Shown here: positions 1 through 11,329 of the stretch, one piece after another
Position numbering within the stretch: position 1 is the first letter of the stretch
Layout: each line of letters begins with the position of its first letter
DNA from: Gadus chalcogrammus
Taxonomy: Eukaryota; Chordata; Actinopteri; Gadiformes; Gadidae
Reading direction: 5' to 3'
NCBI RefSeq assembly: GCF_026213295.1
Contig: NC_079412.1
Span: 3,179,813-3,243,812 of the forward strand
Length of the DNA: 64,000 nucleotides
Notes under the pieces: generated by a model
The model's database searches: none
Seen by the model: only the letters and a program-made list of their open reading frames with translations
What the model was told of the DNA's origin: nothing
Position numbers and translations under genes: made by a program

Positions 1-318
1 TGCATGCACTGATGCCTCTTGTCAGCTGTGCCGCAAATAAGATCCAAAAAAGGAACTGTAAATAGTTGAATTTGCATACAAAAGTTAAGTGTATTGTCCA
101 TTATTTGTATTTAATTTGCACTTTTCTTTAATTTTATTTTGTAGTGTCTGCATGTTTGCACAACATTTGTACCTACTGTTGTTTATTTATATGGAAATAA
201 ACAGTCGTTTATTTCATTCATGCGTACTGGCATCTTTGAGCAAAATACCCCCAAAATTTTTCGACAACACCACCGACTGCTTACCACCTTGACTGAGACA
301 TTTACTGGGGGAAACACT
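1..318. other. AT-rich leader, no gene recognised
   Basis: No protein domain is visible. A short + strand frame ends near base 58, and an AATAAA lies near 196. The stretch could be the 3' end of a transcript or repeat running in from the left, but nothing identifies it. Confidence 0.3.
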
Positions 319-3124
319 GGACCGATTCACCGTTAAACGTGTTTCTAATAACATTTCTAGCGAGAAATATACTTTTTACTTGCATAATCTTCAGTCAGTG
401 ATTGTGTCTGATCTTTAGTTTTATAGTTATTAGGATTTGATCGGCTCGCTCGCATGTTTCAACGACGTCAGGTTGCTTTCGCTAAACTAGCAGCTCACGT
501 GCTTCCTGCGTTTGTGTTATTAAACTGTTACTTTATGTAACTTTTAATGATATCATCTTGTTAGAAACACGTATATCTGAGAGCCAACCAAGTCGCCAAA
601 AGCATACGTTGACAGTGTACTTTTCGTGAACACTGGATTACGTCGCATTTCAACATAAAATAGCGTGTTATACACACACACGCACACACACGCACAGACA
701 CACACACACACACACACGCACGCACAGACACACAGACACAGACACACACACACACGCACACACGCACACGGTGCATTTCGCTGCTAAAACAACAACAAAA
801 AAATATTCCCTCAAATATTATTACTTTCAAAACGTTGGCCAAAATGGCCAATAATATCATTTTTTATTTGGGATGCTTCTAGGACATTTTGGGTGGATTT
901 TGAACGGTATGTGGGGGGCACGTTTTTTGCAGGACCTGGCAACCCTGCGCTGTTGCCCGAGATCTGGATCCACCCCGGCGTGGTGCCGTCTCCTTTTGAC
1001 CTTTTGACCCCAGACTTCTGGGGGAATAGCTGAATCAATTCATTAGTCAATCAGAAGCATGTAAATATCTTCCCGGTGGCGTAAGAGGACGAACAAGGTG
1101 TCCTTCAACATCTACGCTTCCAGGAGATTGCAACGGTGCCACACATGAGCATATTCGAACATGTTTAATGGTAGTAATTAGCTGTCGAAATTGGAGGCCT
1201 TAATCAATACTGAGCAGCTATTGATTTGCTTCCCGATAAAGATTTGTCACAAATTACATGTTATTTAGCATCTACACGTTGAGCTGAGTCCAATGACACC
1301 AAGAACGACACTCTAGCTAATGGTAACATGTATTTTACATGGTACACCTAGGTCTAGGACATGATCTCGGTGTAGCAAGAGGCCGAGCTTGATCTCATTG
1401 GACTCAGCTTAACGTGTAGATGCTAATTAACATGTAATTTGCGGCACCACGCCGCTTATGAGATAACAAAAAGTTAATGTGTGTTTCTCTCATAACTTTT
1501 TGTCATTATTAAAGAGAGGCCTGATTCTCAGATATGCATGTTGGATGGCTAGGGTGTAGGTCTGGGAAGAACTTCAGGCCAAAATCTTGCAAGCGAGCCG
1601 CTGGGTGCAGGTTCAACGAGATGGAGCACTTCCTGAGCCTGGACTTTCATAATCTTCGCTCTGTGAATGTAAAGGATGTTTGGTCGGATGTTACGACGAA
1701 GAATCATAATGTGAATGGGAATATTCTATAAATCTCTTGATATCATCTTTCGTCTCAACACTTCTGCTGCAGCCACTTAAAGTCTCACTCCGAGAACCTT
1801 AAAATATGAATCAATCCATGGTGCAACAGAGCAAACAAGGTGTCCTTTGACATCTACGTTTCGAGACGATTGCAACAGTGCCACACATGATCATATTTGA
1901 ATATGTTTCGGGGTAGTAATTAGCTGTCGATTTTGGAGGCCTTTATCAATAATGACCAGCTATAGATTTGCTTCCCGATGGAGATTTTTGACAAATTACA
2001 TGTTAATTAGCATCTACACGTTAAGCTGAGTCCAATGAGATCAAGCTCGGCCTCTTGCTACACCGAGATCATGTCCTAGACCTAGGTGTACCATGTAAAA
2101 TACTTGTTACCATTAGCTAGAGTGTCGTTATTGGTGTCATTGGACTCAGCTCAACGTGTAGATGCTAAATAACATGTCATTTGTGACAAATCTTTATCGG
2201 GAAGCAAATCAATAGCTGCTCAGTATTGATTAAGGCCTCAAATTTCGACAGCTAATTACTACCATTAAACATGTTCGAATATGCTCATGTGTGGCACCGT
2301 TGCAATCTCCTGGAAGCGTAGATGTTGAAGGACACCTTGTTCGTCCTCTTACGCCACCGGGAAGATATTTACATGCTTCTGATTGACTAATGAATTGATT
2401 CAGCTATTCCCCCAGAAGTCTGGGGTCAAAAGGTCAAAAGGAGACGGCACCACGCCGGGGTGGATCCAGATCTCGGGCAACAGCGCAGGGTTGCCAGGTC
2501 CTGCAAAAAACGTGCCCCCCACATACCGTTCAAAATCCACCCAAAATGTCCTAGAAGCATCCCAAATAAAAAATGATATTATTGGCCATTTTGGCCAACG
2601 TTTTGAAAGTAATAATATTTGAGGGAATATTTTTTTGTTGTTGTTTTAGCAGCGAAATGCACCGTGTGCGTGTGTGCGTGTGTGTGTGTGTGTCTGTGTC
2701 TGTGTGTCTGTGTGTCTGTGCGTGCGTGTGTGTGTGTGTCTGTGCGTGTGCGTGCGTGTGTGTGTGTGTGTATAACACGCTATTTTATGTTGAAATGCGA
2801 CGTAATCCAGTGTTCACGAAAAGTACACTGTCAACGTATGCTTTTGGCGACTTGGTTGGCTCTCAGATATACGTGTTTCTAACAAGATGATATCATTAAA
2901 AGTTACATAAAGTAACAGTTTAATAACACAAACGCAGGAAGCACGTGAGCTGCTAGCTTAGCGAAAGCAACCTGACGTCGTTGAAACATGCAAGCGAGCC
3001 GATCAAATCCTAATAACTATAAAACTAAAGATCAGACACAATCACTGACTGAAGATTATGCAAGTAAAAAGTATATTTCTCGCTAGAAATGTTATTAGAA
3101 ACACGTTTAACGGTGAATCGGTCC
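319..3124. repeat. Giant palindrome (inverted-repeat element), 2.8 kb
   Basis: Left arm 319-1441 and right arm 1991-3124 are near-perfect reverse complements around a loop at 1442-1990. The ends read ACCGATTCACCG and CGGTGAATCGGT. An identical 79-codon frame occurs in both arms (811-1050 minus, 2383-2622 plus), showing very low divergence; it has no recognisable domain. Each arm carries an (AC/GT)n tract at the mirrored place (about 671-770 and 2663-2771) that differs in length by roughly 10 bases. Each arm also contains a smaller nested inverted repeat (about 1249-1296 against 1394-1441). No transposase is present. I infer a foldback-type or non-autonomous DNA transposon. Confidence 0.85.
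1442..1990. repeat. Loop of palindrome; dispersed repeat family
   Basis: This spacer between the palindrome arms is itself repetitive. About 1640-2000 matches 9900-10345 in the same orientation, and about 1448-1640 matches 7381-7575 in reverse orientation, including the GGCACCACGCCGC motif. It is therefore part of a family with at least three copies in the window. The 65-codon frame inside shows no domain. Confidence 0.7.
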
Positions 3125-3440
3125 TAAAATATTGCATTTCCCATTCAGATAATAAAGATTAATAAAGATCATACACATTCACTGACTGAAGATTATGTAA
3201 GGAAAATGTACATTTCTCGCTAGAAAAGTCATTAGAAACGCGTTTAATGGTGTATCTGTCCTAAAATATTGCATTTCCCATGCAGATAATAAAGATTAAT
3301 AAAGATCATACACATTCACTGACTGAAGATTATGTAAGGAAAATGTACATTTCTCGCTAGAAATGTCATTAGAAACGCGTTTAATGGTGTATATGTCCTA
3401 AAATATTGCATTTCCCATTCAGATAATAAAGATTAATAAG
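3027..3440. repeat. Tandem repeat, 137-bp unit, about 3 copies
   Basis: The junction TAAAATATTGCATTTCCCA recurs at 3125, 3262 and 3399, an exact 137-base period. The unit is the terminal segment of the right palindrome arm, amplified only on this side; the left arm has a single copy. Confidence 0.85.
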
Positions 3441-3654
3441 CTACGCCGTGTTCCGGAGCCGCGGGGGATTCTGGGAATTGGGGTTCTCAGTTGAAAAATG
3501 GGGCTTTTGTTAACTTGTTTTGTTGTTAGGATTAAGTGGGGTTAATGGGTTCGGGATGTAATGTGGTTGTGTGTTGTTCTATTAACATTGTTTGTGTGTT
3601 CATTATTGTCGACACCGTCACCGAGAGTGACGTGACCATCGTTTCGTGCAGCTG

Positions 3655-3820
3655 TTCCGTGTTGAAGTCTTGTTCAATAAAAACCAACTCTCGTTGTCGA
3701 GCGTTCAATAAAAAACAACTCTCGTTGTCGAGCGTGCCCCCCCCCTACAAACGTGTCTCCCCCCCCCTCAACAAACGTGTCCCCCCCCCCCCCCTCTTCA
3801 ACTAACGTGTCCCCCCCCCG
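3655..3820. repeat. Short tandem duplication followed by C-rich minisatellite
   Basis: A segment reading CAACTCTCGTTGTCGAGCG is duplicated. It is followed by three or four units of AAACGTGTC separated by runs of 8-15 cytosines, up to about 3818. Confidence 0.8.
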
Positions 3821-3918
3821 CCGATTTCCCATGCTGATATCCCCGAAGATTCTCGGGCATCTTCGACAATTTGGCTATAGATTGTCTCATTACACGCTAA
3901 ATAATATAATTATAGCCT

Positions 3919-4193
3919 TGTAGTGACCGTAACATAATTCACCTACAGTATTTCGTTATGTGTTGTTCTTTCAATTGTGTTGTTGTTTACTGCATGTCAA
4001 TTACGTTCTTGGTGGTTCAGGGATCGCGGTCCCTTTAAGGATTACGTGCGTCTCATGACGTCACAGACCATGCTGGATTTGTTTACCTTCAGCACGCTTT
4101 GATTTCTGGTTTTCTTTTTTACAAAATAAACGAGTCACACGGCTGTGTGCTCAACGTGCGAAGTTGTGTTCTTAACTTATTGCAATTTCCACA
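3919..4193 (+). mobile_element. Solo LTR, ~275 bp, TSD GCCT
   Basis: It begins TGTAGTGACCG and ends TTTCCACA (TG...CA). It contains an AAATAAA poly(A)-type signal and is flanked by GCCT at 3915-3918 and 4194-4197. A second copy of the same family lies at 5399-5664. A 4-bp duplication suits a Ty3-type or related LTR element. No internal region remains, consistent with LTR-LTR recombination. It sits inside the MITE, so it is the younger insertion. Confidence 0.85.
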
Positions 4194-4260
4194 GCCTAAT
4201 TATATATATAGGTTTTGGCATAAACATAACTAGGGTGCACTGTACTATCTGCGCACACCC

Positions 4261-4327
4261 TTTCTGAAGCCTCTCTCTCGCTCTCTCTCTCTCTCTGTCC
4301 CTCCCGCTCTCTCTTTCTCTCTCTCTC
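4261..4327. repeat. CT-rich simple repeat
   Basis: Nearly pure pyrimidine stretch of CTCTCT and TCTCTC units on the + strand. Confidence 0.8.
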
Positions 4328-4667
4328 GTACCGTTTTGTGGAGCACGTTAATTGTCTTAGAACACTCCCATTCAGAATGCATTGGTTTACATTTCGTTTT
4401 GTGTAACACGCAAAAAGTCGGACTATCGTGCTCGGGAACACGCTTCAATAGATTAACGTTCGTGCGCAGGAGCACGCAATTGCGTGATACCGGGTTGTAT
4501 ATGTATATATATATAATGCCTAATTATATATATTGCCTATATATATGTATAGGCTATATATATAATTAGGCTATAATTATATTATTTAGCTAGTAATGAG
4601 ACAATCTATAGCCAAATTGTCGAAGATGCCCGAGAATCTCTGGGGATATCTGCATGGGAAATCGGCG

Positions 4668-5398
4668 AATCAGACCCATGAACCTATAAAGAAAGACGTC
4701 ATCTCAAGCGGGAGAGAACTTTTGCGTGGTTTGTGTCACGTAATTGCAGGGCTCTCATGTCTCATGCATTCGGCGTGAGACACACGCAATTCAACCCATG
4801 CACACGCTCGAACCTGGTCTCACGAAAATACGTGACACTGTCACGTTATTTAATCTATTGAAACGTGATCAGGGACACGTAGGCCTATTTTCTAAATTTT
4901 GTATTTCAATTGGAAGTAGGCTTTTTGTCGTGTCACTAAGCATGACTTCCAAACTAAGGTTCTGTCCGGGAGCGTTCTCCCTAATGTCCCTTATGGAGCT
5001 CCGTACAGATCATTCATTGTTGAAAATTGTCTGTGATGACTAACAAATGACAGCTTTTGGCCACCCGTTTCTACTTAAAATTGTCTGTGATAACTAACAA
5101 TATGACAGCTTTTGGCCACCCGTTTCTACTTTCACCTTTGATACTGAGAAATTGTGACAATACACGGATATATTAAATGCAGGTGCGCTGCTCTGTAGGC
5201 AAACCGCGAAGGAAAACAGGGTAGGTGCTTCATCTGTTCTTTTTAGAATTGTATGTCTTGATGTTTATTTTATCTAGCCATCTATTCTCTTGTTTTTGGC
5301 TATGTGAATGAACGTCCTCGTCGATGCCTCGATCGCAGGTCCAGTGTCGCGAGCGGACGTTGCCATGACATCTAGAAATCACACCGTATTTAATGGGT
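4668..5398. other. Non-coding TE-derived stretch with 2-copy tandem repeat
   Basis: No gene is recognised. About 5020-5132 holds two copies of a ~55-bp unit containing ACAGCTTTTGGCCACCCGTT. About 4830-4875 is inverted relative to about 4437-4490 (TTCAATAGATTAA), suggesting further nested inverted repeats. Confidence 0.5.
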
Positions 5399-5664
5399 TG
5401 TAGTGAGTGTAACATAATTCACCTACAGTATTTTGTTATGTGTTGTTCTTTCAATTGTGTTAGGCATGTCGTTTACTGTCTTGGTGGTTCAGGGATCGCT
5501 GTCCCTTTAAGGATTACGAGCGTCTCATGACGTCAGAACCCATGCGGGATTTGTTTACTTTCAGCACGTTTTGATTTCCTGTTTCTCTCTTACTAAATAA
5601 ACGAGTCACACAACTGTGTGCTCAACGTGCGAAATTGTATCTCTCACTTATGGCAATTTCCACA
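5399..5664 (+). mobile_element. Solo LTR, ~266 bp, TSD GGGT
   Basis: Same family and orientation as the LTR at 3919. It starts TGTAGTGAG, ends TTTCCACA, and is flanked by GGGT at 5395-5398 and 5665-5668. Having two copies with different but exact 4-bp duplications makes the boundaries secure. Confidence 0.85.
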
Positions 5665-7380
5665 GGGTTATCATTAATATTGATGTGTAGGGGTTGACTA
5701 TAACTCGTGAATAATATTGTTTAGACCACGGTCTGGGGGAATACTCTGATTCTGATTGGCTGCAGTGCGTGCATTAACTCCTGATATAGCCCTACAGACA
5801 CCTGCTAAGTAGTTCCAGTCAGTGTTTAGATTCTCTGCCCGAGCCCAAGCCCGACGCGGGCCGGGTCGGGCCGATATTTCCCACCACTATACTCGGGCCG
5901 GGCCTTTGATCGAGCGTTTTTATTTTTATTTTACCATTGGTTTATTGGCCTAATCTGAGGAGAAATCTATGCCATAAACAGAAATATTATAGGCCTTTAT
6001 TACACGGGTCTTCTCAATGCCGTGGAACGGTCCGTTCACTTGCATGGGTAGTAGTCCGGTGACTTGTCTACCCCAGCGTCTTCCGTTGCTAAGCGACGTC
6101 ACCGTCTTTGCGGACAAATTATTTCTCTGCTGATCAACACTACGAGTGGCCAAAAGACTTGTGTCCCCCCCCTCCCCTTTTAAATAAATACTATGGCATA
6201 ATTATTATTATTATTATTATTCTCATTCAACTTGAACATGTGTTTTTACAGTAGAGTGGTGGAGGGATGACGTATGTTGGCCAACCCGGAAGTGAGCGTC
6301 GCCCTGGATTCCCTCGACAAAAAGCCAACGGGTTTTGCCATTGGATTTTGGATTATTGCAGAAACATTTGCATCTTTGAAGCACCTCCTCAAAAACTGAA
6401 AATAAATAAATATATAAAAATAACCGTGCTCCAAAGAACGAAATGTAAACCAATGCATTCTGAATGGGAGTGTTTCTCAGATTTTTCCATGCTACACAGA
6501 ACGAAATTTAAACCCATGCAAATAAAGACTTCATGGTCATAATAATTTGAATATCATTAATATGTGTGTCATTAATTAATGAGTGTGTAGGGTGGTATTC
6601 TATTTTTTTCAACAGGGCTACGCCTACGTCACTTGACCGTTATGGTTGCTATGGTGGTTGCTATCGACCGCCCCCTTTAATCCTTACATGGCTCTAAAAA
6701 CCACGCGGAAATGTTGTTTTTTTTGTCGTAAACTAGGGTCCGATGGTTAGAAAATAGGCAGATATTCCAAGGTATCCTTAAAAGGCAGCTTGGATGTTTT
6801 TATTTTCTGCAGTTTAGAATTCTACTATAACCTATTTTGGAAAGCAAAACACCAAGCTCACTGATTTAACGAGGCAGGGTCATTTGAAACAATTTATTAA
6901 ATAAATATTTGTGAGATGTCATTACTTCTCCTGAGTTTGCTTCCTATTTATGTCGAGTATAATAATAATAATAATACATTTAATTTAGAGGCGCCTTTCA
7001 AAACACCCAAGGTCACCTTACAGAGCATATAGTCATCATACATTTTTTAAAAAACAAGACATTGTGGAAAAAATAAAAAAATAAATAAACATAAGCAATA
7101 ATAAATAAATAAAACACCCCTACTGTCCACAAGCATCCCCCCCCCCTCCCCATATGGATTTGGAGAATTGTTGCCACGTCCCAGTGGCTGAGGTATCATA
7201 TATATGAAAGAGGGCATTCGATTATACTATAATGATCAATTAGGAGGCCGAAGCCCTAAAGGAAGTGATGCAATAGGTGACTGAGGGTCAACATTTGAGA
7301 CCCCCTTTTATCAAAGGGGGTCTCAAAGGACGCATACGCTTCAACCTGTGGCTCCAGCCCTATAGGAAATGACTCAGCAA
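5665..7380. other. Non-coding, short repeats only
   Basis: No credible gene. It contains an (ATT)n run near 6199-6220. About 6420-6540 shares CCAATGCATTCTGAATGGGA with the reverse complement of about 4365-4400. An AAT-rich segment at about 6960-7080 (GCGCCTTTCAAAACACCCAA) resembles a common fish LINE 3' end, which I cannot assign. Confidence 0.4.
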
Positions 7381-7580
7381 GTGCTCCATCTCGTTGCACC
7401 TGCACCCAGCGGCTCGCTTGCAAGATTTTGGCCTGAAGTTCTTCCCAGACCTACACCCTAGCCATCCAACATGCATATCTAAGAATCAGGCCTCTCTTTA
7501 ATAATGCCAAAAAGTTACGAGAGAAATACACATGAACTTTTTGCTATCTCATAAGCGGCGTGGTGCCGGCTCCTTTTGAC
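7381..7580 (-). repeat. Fragment of dispersed repeat family
   Basis: Reverse-complement match to about 1448-1640 (shared GGCCTGAAGTTCTTCCCAGA in this orientation), ending with the GGCGTGGTGCCG motif also seen at about 975-990. Confidence 0.7.
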
Positions 7581-7684
7581 CTTTTGACCCCAGACTTCAA
7601 AAACTTGGCCACAGGCCAGCTGTGTCTACACACCTTAAGCCACAAATGTACACCTCCATCCCACAAAAAATGGGGACTAGAAAC

Positions 7685-9472
7685 CAGAGGTGGGTAGGAA
7701 CGCGCTACATTTACTCTGTTACAAATACTTTTGGGATAAATTGTCATTTTAGGAGTAGTTTTATTGCAACATACTTGAGTAAATATTTGAAGAAAGAACG
7801 GTACTTTTACGCCGTTCCATTTGGCTACGTGACGGTCGTTACTTTGTTTTTTTAGACCTTTTCTTTTATTACGCTGTTACGAAAAGAGAGCTGAGTCGCA
7901 GGGCAAAGCTCTCGATCTACCGGTCGATCTTTGTTCCTATCCTCACCTATGGTCATGAGGGTTGGGTGATGGCCGAAAGGACGAGATCGCGGGTACAAGC
8001 GGCCGAGAGGCAATTGAATAACGCCTGCACACACACAGAGGCACGCACGCACGGACAACACAGAGTGGTAATCGGGAGAGTTGGGAAAATTCCCTGTGGC
8101 CCGTTAACGTTTCGGGGGGCGCCGGGTCAACGTCGCAACCAATTCGGTTTTTTCTAGAGGGGAGTAACTGAGCGCCCCCTCCCAAAGTGGCACAGCCCAG
8201 GTCGGCCTTGAACTGCGATTGGTCAGAAAGACATTACAGCTAATGACAACATTGAACTCTCATGCAGGCTCGAACAGAGTGACACACAGTTTTTCACCCA
8301 CTCCGTATCCAGCTTATTCCATGCTTAAAGCACCCAGGCTACTATGCGGCGAGCTGGGGCTCTCATGTTCTCCCCTGCGGTGTATTCCTTGTCCGCATCC
8401 CCTGCCATCCAGTTGTCATACGATTCATGCAGACTGGTTTTGAACAGCTGATTCCATGGATGTACTTTGTTAATGTTAGTTAACAGTTATACGTGTATTG
8501 GTTTTAATTAATATAATTTTGGATAAAACGAATTTATTTTAATTTTATTTAAAGGTTGATGTATTTAATTTTGCAAAGATTTAATTTGGGATTGTTTTAG
8601 TTCAAGGGTTATGCATTTTATTTTTAAAGACCTTATTTAAAAGGATGTTATTTACATTATCTTTGTTTGAACATTGCTGTTTTATATTTTGTTGGTGTCT
8701 ATTTTGTACCGTTTGTGTTGCTCTGTTTATTTAAAAAATAAATCGGAGAAACTCAGTAGTTGTACTCTTGAGTACTTGAGTAGTCTTTTCACTGCATACT
8801 TTCTTACTCTTACTTGATGTGAGGGACCGGCGTGGTCGCCCCACGTATCTGGGATACGGCCAACTGGGAATTCCGAGTGTGGGCAAAAAATGAGGGCAAT
8901 GGACTGAGGTCTAAGAAAAAGTGAAGTTTTAATGTCTCCAAAACATTCACAAAGAATAGAGCAACGTTTCAAACGAAAAGGAAATGACTGCATCCGTCAG
9001 GAAACATAAACTAAGAAAATATAACATAGCATAGCCTAACATGAATCTAGCATAGGGTTACTAGCACTGGCCTCACATCAAGCCAGCACCTACCCTCCGC
9101 CTCCAAACACCAAATGAGGCGGCCCTTAAATAGGGAAATGCCAATTGGCCCAATCAAGGCCGTATGGGCCAGACCATTAGTTGGGGGGGAACATTCTTCA
9201 CCTAAAGCTACATTACTATACTGCCCCCTACCGGGACGGAAGACTAACTTCCACCAGCCCAATCTAATACACACACACACAATATAATAATAATAGTAAT
9301 AATAATAATAATAAAAGCTCTAATGCGAGACAGTGAGAAGGGGGAGGATTTCACCTTCTCACACTTGAGTAATTATTTTTACGAGTACTTTTACTTCTAC
9401 TTGAGTAATTATAATCTTAAAGTATCAGTACTTTTACTTGAGTACATTTTTAAGCTACTCTGCCCACCACTG
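7685..9472. mobile_element. hAT-superfamily non-autonomous element, exact 8-bp TSD
   Basis: The ends read CAGAGGTGGGTAGGAACGC and GCTACTCTGCCCACCACTG, inverted matches of CAG(A/T)GGTGGG. CTAGAAAC flanks both sides exactly (7677-7684, 9473-9480), and an 8-bp duplication is diagnostic of hAT. Repeated ACTTGAGTA motifs occur near both ends. There is no transposase. The interior carries a Rex3-like LINE fragment (7869-8010). A ~0.5-kb foreign-looking segment (about 8821-9340) contains the inverted pair CTTGATGTGAGG / CCTCACATCAAG. Confidence 0.85.
7869..8010 (+). pseudogene. Rex3-like LINE reverse-transcriptase fragment
   Basis: Nearly identical to about 12590-12730 of the longer LINE copy and encodes part of the same region (SIFVPILTYGHEGW). 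It is truncated on both sides and lies inside the hAT element at 7685-9472, as an insertion or captured piece. It is not functional. Confidence 0.8.
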
Positions 9473-9480
9473 CTAGAAAC

Positions 9481-9899
9481 TAACCTCTGTCCTATCTACA
9501 TTTACTGTACTGTTGGAGGTCACGCCCCTTTTCCGGCCTTTTCGAGATAGCCAGGGATACTTAAATGTTTACACACATTTCCCGGGACCCCGAGAACGAC
9601 ATATCCGAGATTTGGAGTTCTAGCCCTTAGAGAAAAAAAGTTTTCCCCAATGGACTGTCATTTGGACAAAGCCCCTCAGAAGTGTTGCCTGCAAGACCTA
9701 ATGGTTCAGAATGTGGTGGAAAAACAGTTTTTGAGATAGGAAGGTCCTACCGCCCTGACATTTGAATATCTTATTCTAGGGCCTAACTGGGACCCCCGCA
9801 CCGAAACTCGGCCCGGTCGGACCCCGAGGGCAGGAAGGGGGGGCCCTTCCTGCCTGAAACTTGGCCCAGTCGGACCCCGAGTGCAGGAAGGTGGGGCCT
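9481..9899. other. Non-coding stretch, nothing recognised
   Basis: Contains a short near-duplicate (GGACCCCGAGGGCAGGAAGG, then GGACCCCGAGTGCAGGAAGG) at about 9820-9895. No gene. Confidence 0.4.
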
Positions 9900-10345
9900 G
9901 GACTTTTCATAATCTTCGCTTGGTGAATGTGAAGGATGTTTGGTCGGATGTTATGACGAAGAATCATAATGTGAATGGGAATATTCTATAAATGTCTTGA
10001 TATCATCTTTCGTTTCAACACTTCTGCTGCAGCCGCTTAAAGTCTCACTCCGAGAACCTTAAAATATGAATCAATCCATTAGAAATATGAAAATATCTTC
10101 CTGGTGGCGTAACGGGGCAAACAAGGTGTGCTTTGACATCTACGTTTCGAGGCGATTGCAACAGTGCCACACATGATCATATTTGAATATGTTTCGGGTA
10201 GTAATTAGCTGTCGATTTTGGAGGCCTTTATCAATAATGACCAGCTATAGATTTGCTTCCCGATGGAGATTTCTGACAAATTACATGTTATTTAGCATCT
10301 ACACGTTAAGCTGAGTCCAATGAGATCAAGCTCGCCCTCTTGCTC
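9900..10345 (+). repeat. Copy of dispersed repeat family
   Basis: Direct match to the palindrome loop (about 1640-2045), with shared GATGTTTGGTCGGATGTTA and the 3' part GCATCTACACGTTAAGCTGA. It ends just before the DUF4806-type gene region. Confidence 0.75.
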
Positions 10346-10714
10346 ATTATCGGGATTTGCCTTGTGATTCAAGTAGAAAGACTTTACATTTTGGTCTCTA
10401 CTATTTAGGGAAAGCCAATATACCTCTTAAACCATACATTTTCTGTAAGCTTGTGTCGTCTAGATGTTATTAAACATGCAAAGACAGATGTCACACCTGC
10501 CCCTAGCTCATGGAGAGTCATGTTCCTGTAATGCATTTCCAATGCATTTCCAATGTATTCCAATGAAACATGTAGTGCAACCCAACATTTTCACTGTTAA
10601 ATTTTTTATCCATGTTCCGCATGGTCGGACCTTTAACACCGGTGTTCCAATTGAGTCACATCAACAGGCAAACTGGCATTGTATTTAAATCCATTTTTCC
10701 TCTCATCTCAATAG

Positions 10715-10889
10715 ATTGCCCGCTTGGCCTTGGTGGGAGGCACTAGCTCCACATGTATGGTAAGGAGGATGCTTGCAACGGTTTTGACCAACGGCCTGGC
10801 CTGCAAGTTCAATTGGGCAGGAAAAACCTACACACAAAGGGATGCCAAGCAGCCCTTCAAAGACACAGCCCTGCAAGACTGCATGGTTG
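10715..10889 (+). CDS. DUF4806-type protein, penultimate exon
   Basis: The open exon starts after an ATAG acceptor and ends at the donor G|GTGAGT. It encodes RMLATVLTNGLACKFNWAGK, the core of the DUF4806 family: a small C-terminal domain with Val-Arg-Arg, Leu-Thr-Asn-Gly-Leu and Phe-Asn-Trp-x-Gly-Lys signatures, common in fish and some other metazoans. The exon is 175 nt and ends one base into a codon. The next exon restores the frame exactly. No molecular function is known for the domain, and it occurs both in host genes and in genes associated with mobile elements. Upstream exons were not found; the preceding 370 bases run into a repeat, so the gene may be a 3' remnant. Recognition is from motif memory. 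Confidence 0.6.
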
Positions 10890-11213
10890 GTGAGTTTATC
10901 TAAATATTCCTTGTGCTGTTTTGACACAGTAACAGTAATCTGTATTTAAGGCCAAACAAAAGCATTTTCGGTCTCTCTACACATCGTAAGTGTAACTGGA
11001 CTGTTGACATTTTAACTGCATTAGCACTATTGCACTTTGGGTTATTATTTTTACACTGCCCGGCCAAAAGAAAGTCGCCACCTGAGCAAAAGGTATTGGG
11101 CCATTACTGCATGGAACATTATCTTTCAGCTGGCAACAACTTATTTAAACCCAACTGATGCAATGAGTATCTTCTCATTCCTTAAACAACCATTTTGTAT
11201 TCATGTCTTTCAG

Positions 11214-11329
11214 TTGCTTCTCGGCAGTGTGATCGCAAACTCACACAGCAGGCCTTCAGTGACATTGTAAAAAATTGGCTACGTTATGCCCCTTGGCGTG
11301 CAGGAGGCATCAAGAAAAGATGTAGGTGA
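11214..11329 (+). CDS. DUF4806-type protein, terminal exon
   Basis: It follows a TTTCAG acceptor. Two bases complete the split codon, then 37 codons run to a TGA at 11327-11329. It encodes DIVKNWLRYAPWRAGGIKKR; the Trp-Leu-x-x-Ala-Pro-x-Arg-x-Gly-Gly ending is typical of the C-terminus of DUF4806 proteins. The intron (10890-11213) has a consensus donor and acceptor. An AATAAA lies at 11629-11634, about 300 bases after the stop, and would serve as the poly(A) signal. Phase agreement across the intron is the main support that the two exons belong together. Confidence 0.6.

Larger units (their letters stand above)
3819..4667. mobile_element. MITE with ~95-bp terminal inverted repeats
   Basis: The outer ends read CGCCGATTTCCCATGC (3819) and GCATGGGAAATCGGCG (to 4667). 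Homology of the arms continues inward through TTGGCTATAGATTGTCTCAT to about 3916 and 4573. There is no coding capacity. The interior is interrupted by a solo LTR (3919-4193), CT-rich sequence and AT repeats, so it is a nested insertion site. The superfamily is not assigned because no clean target duplication is visible. Confidence 0.8.

Noticed and set aside
553..860. Cys/Val- or Thr/His-repeat open frames over AC/TG tracts (also at 2551-2890, 33515-33769, 35140-35532, 37280-37576, 38570-38947, 52630-52911)
   Set aside because: They are translations of dinucleotide repeats with no domain or splice support.
811..1050. 79-codon frame repeated identically at 2383-2622, at first sight a conserved protein
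   Set aside because: Identity is explained by the palindrome arms; the sequence is repeat-like and has no recognisable motif.
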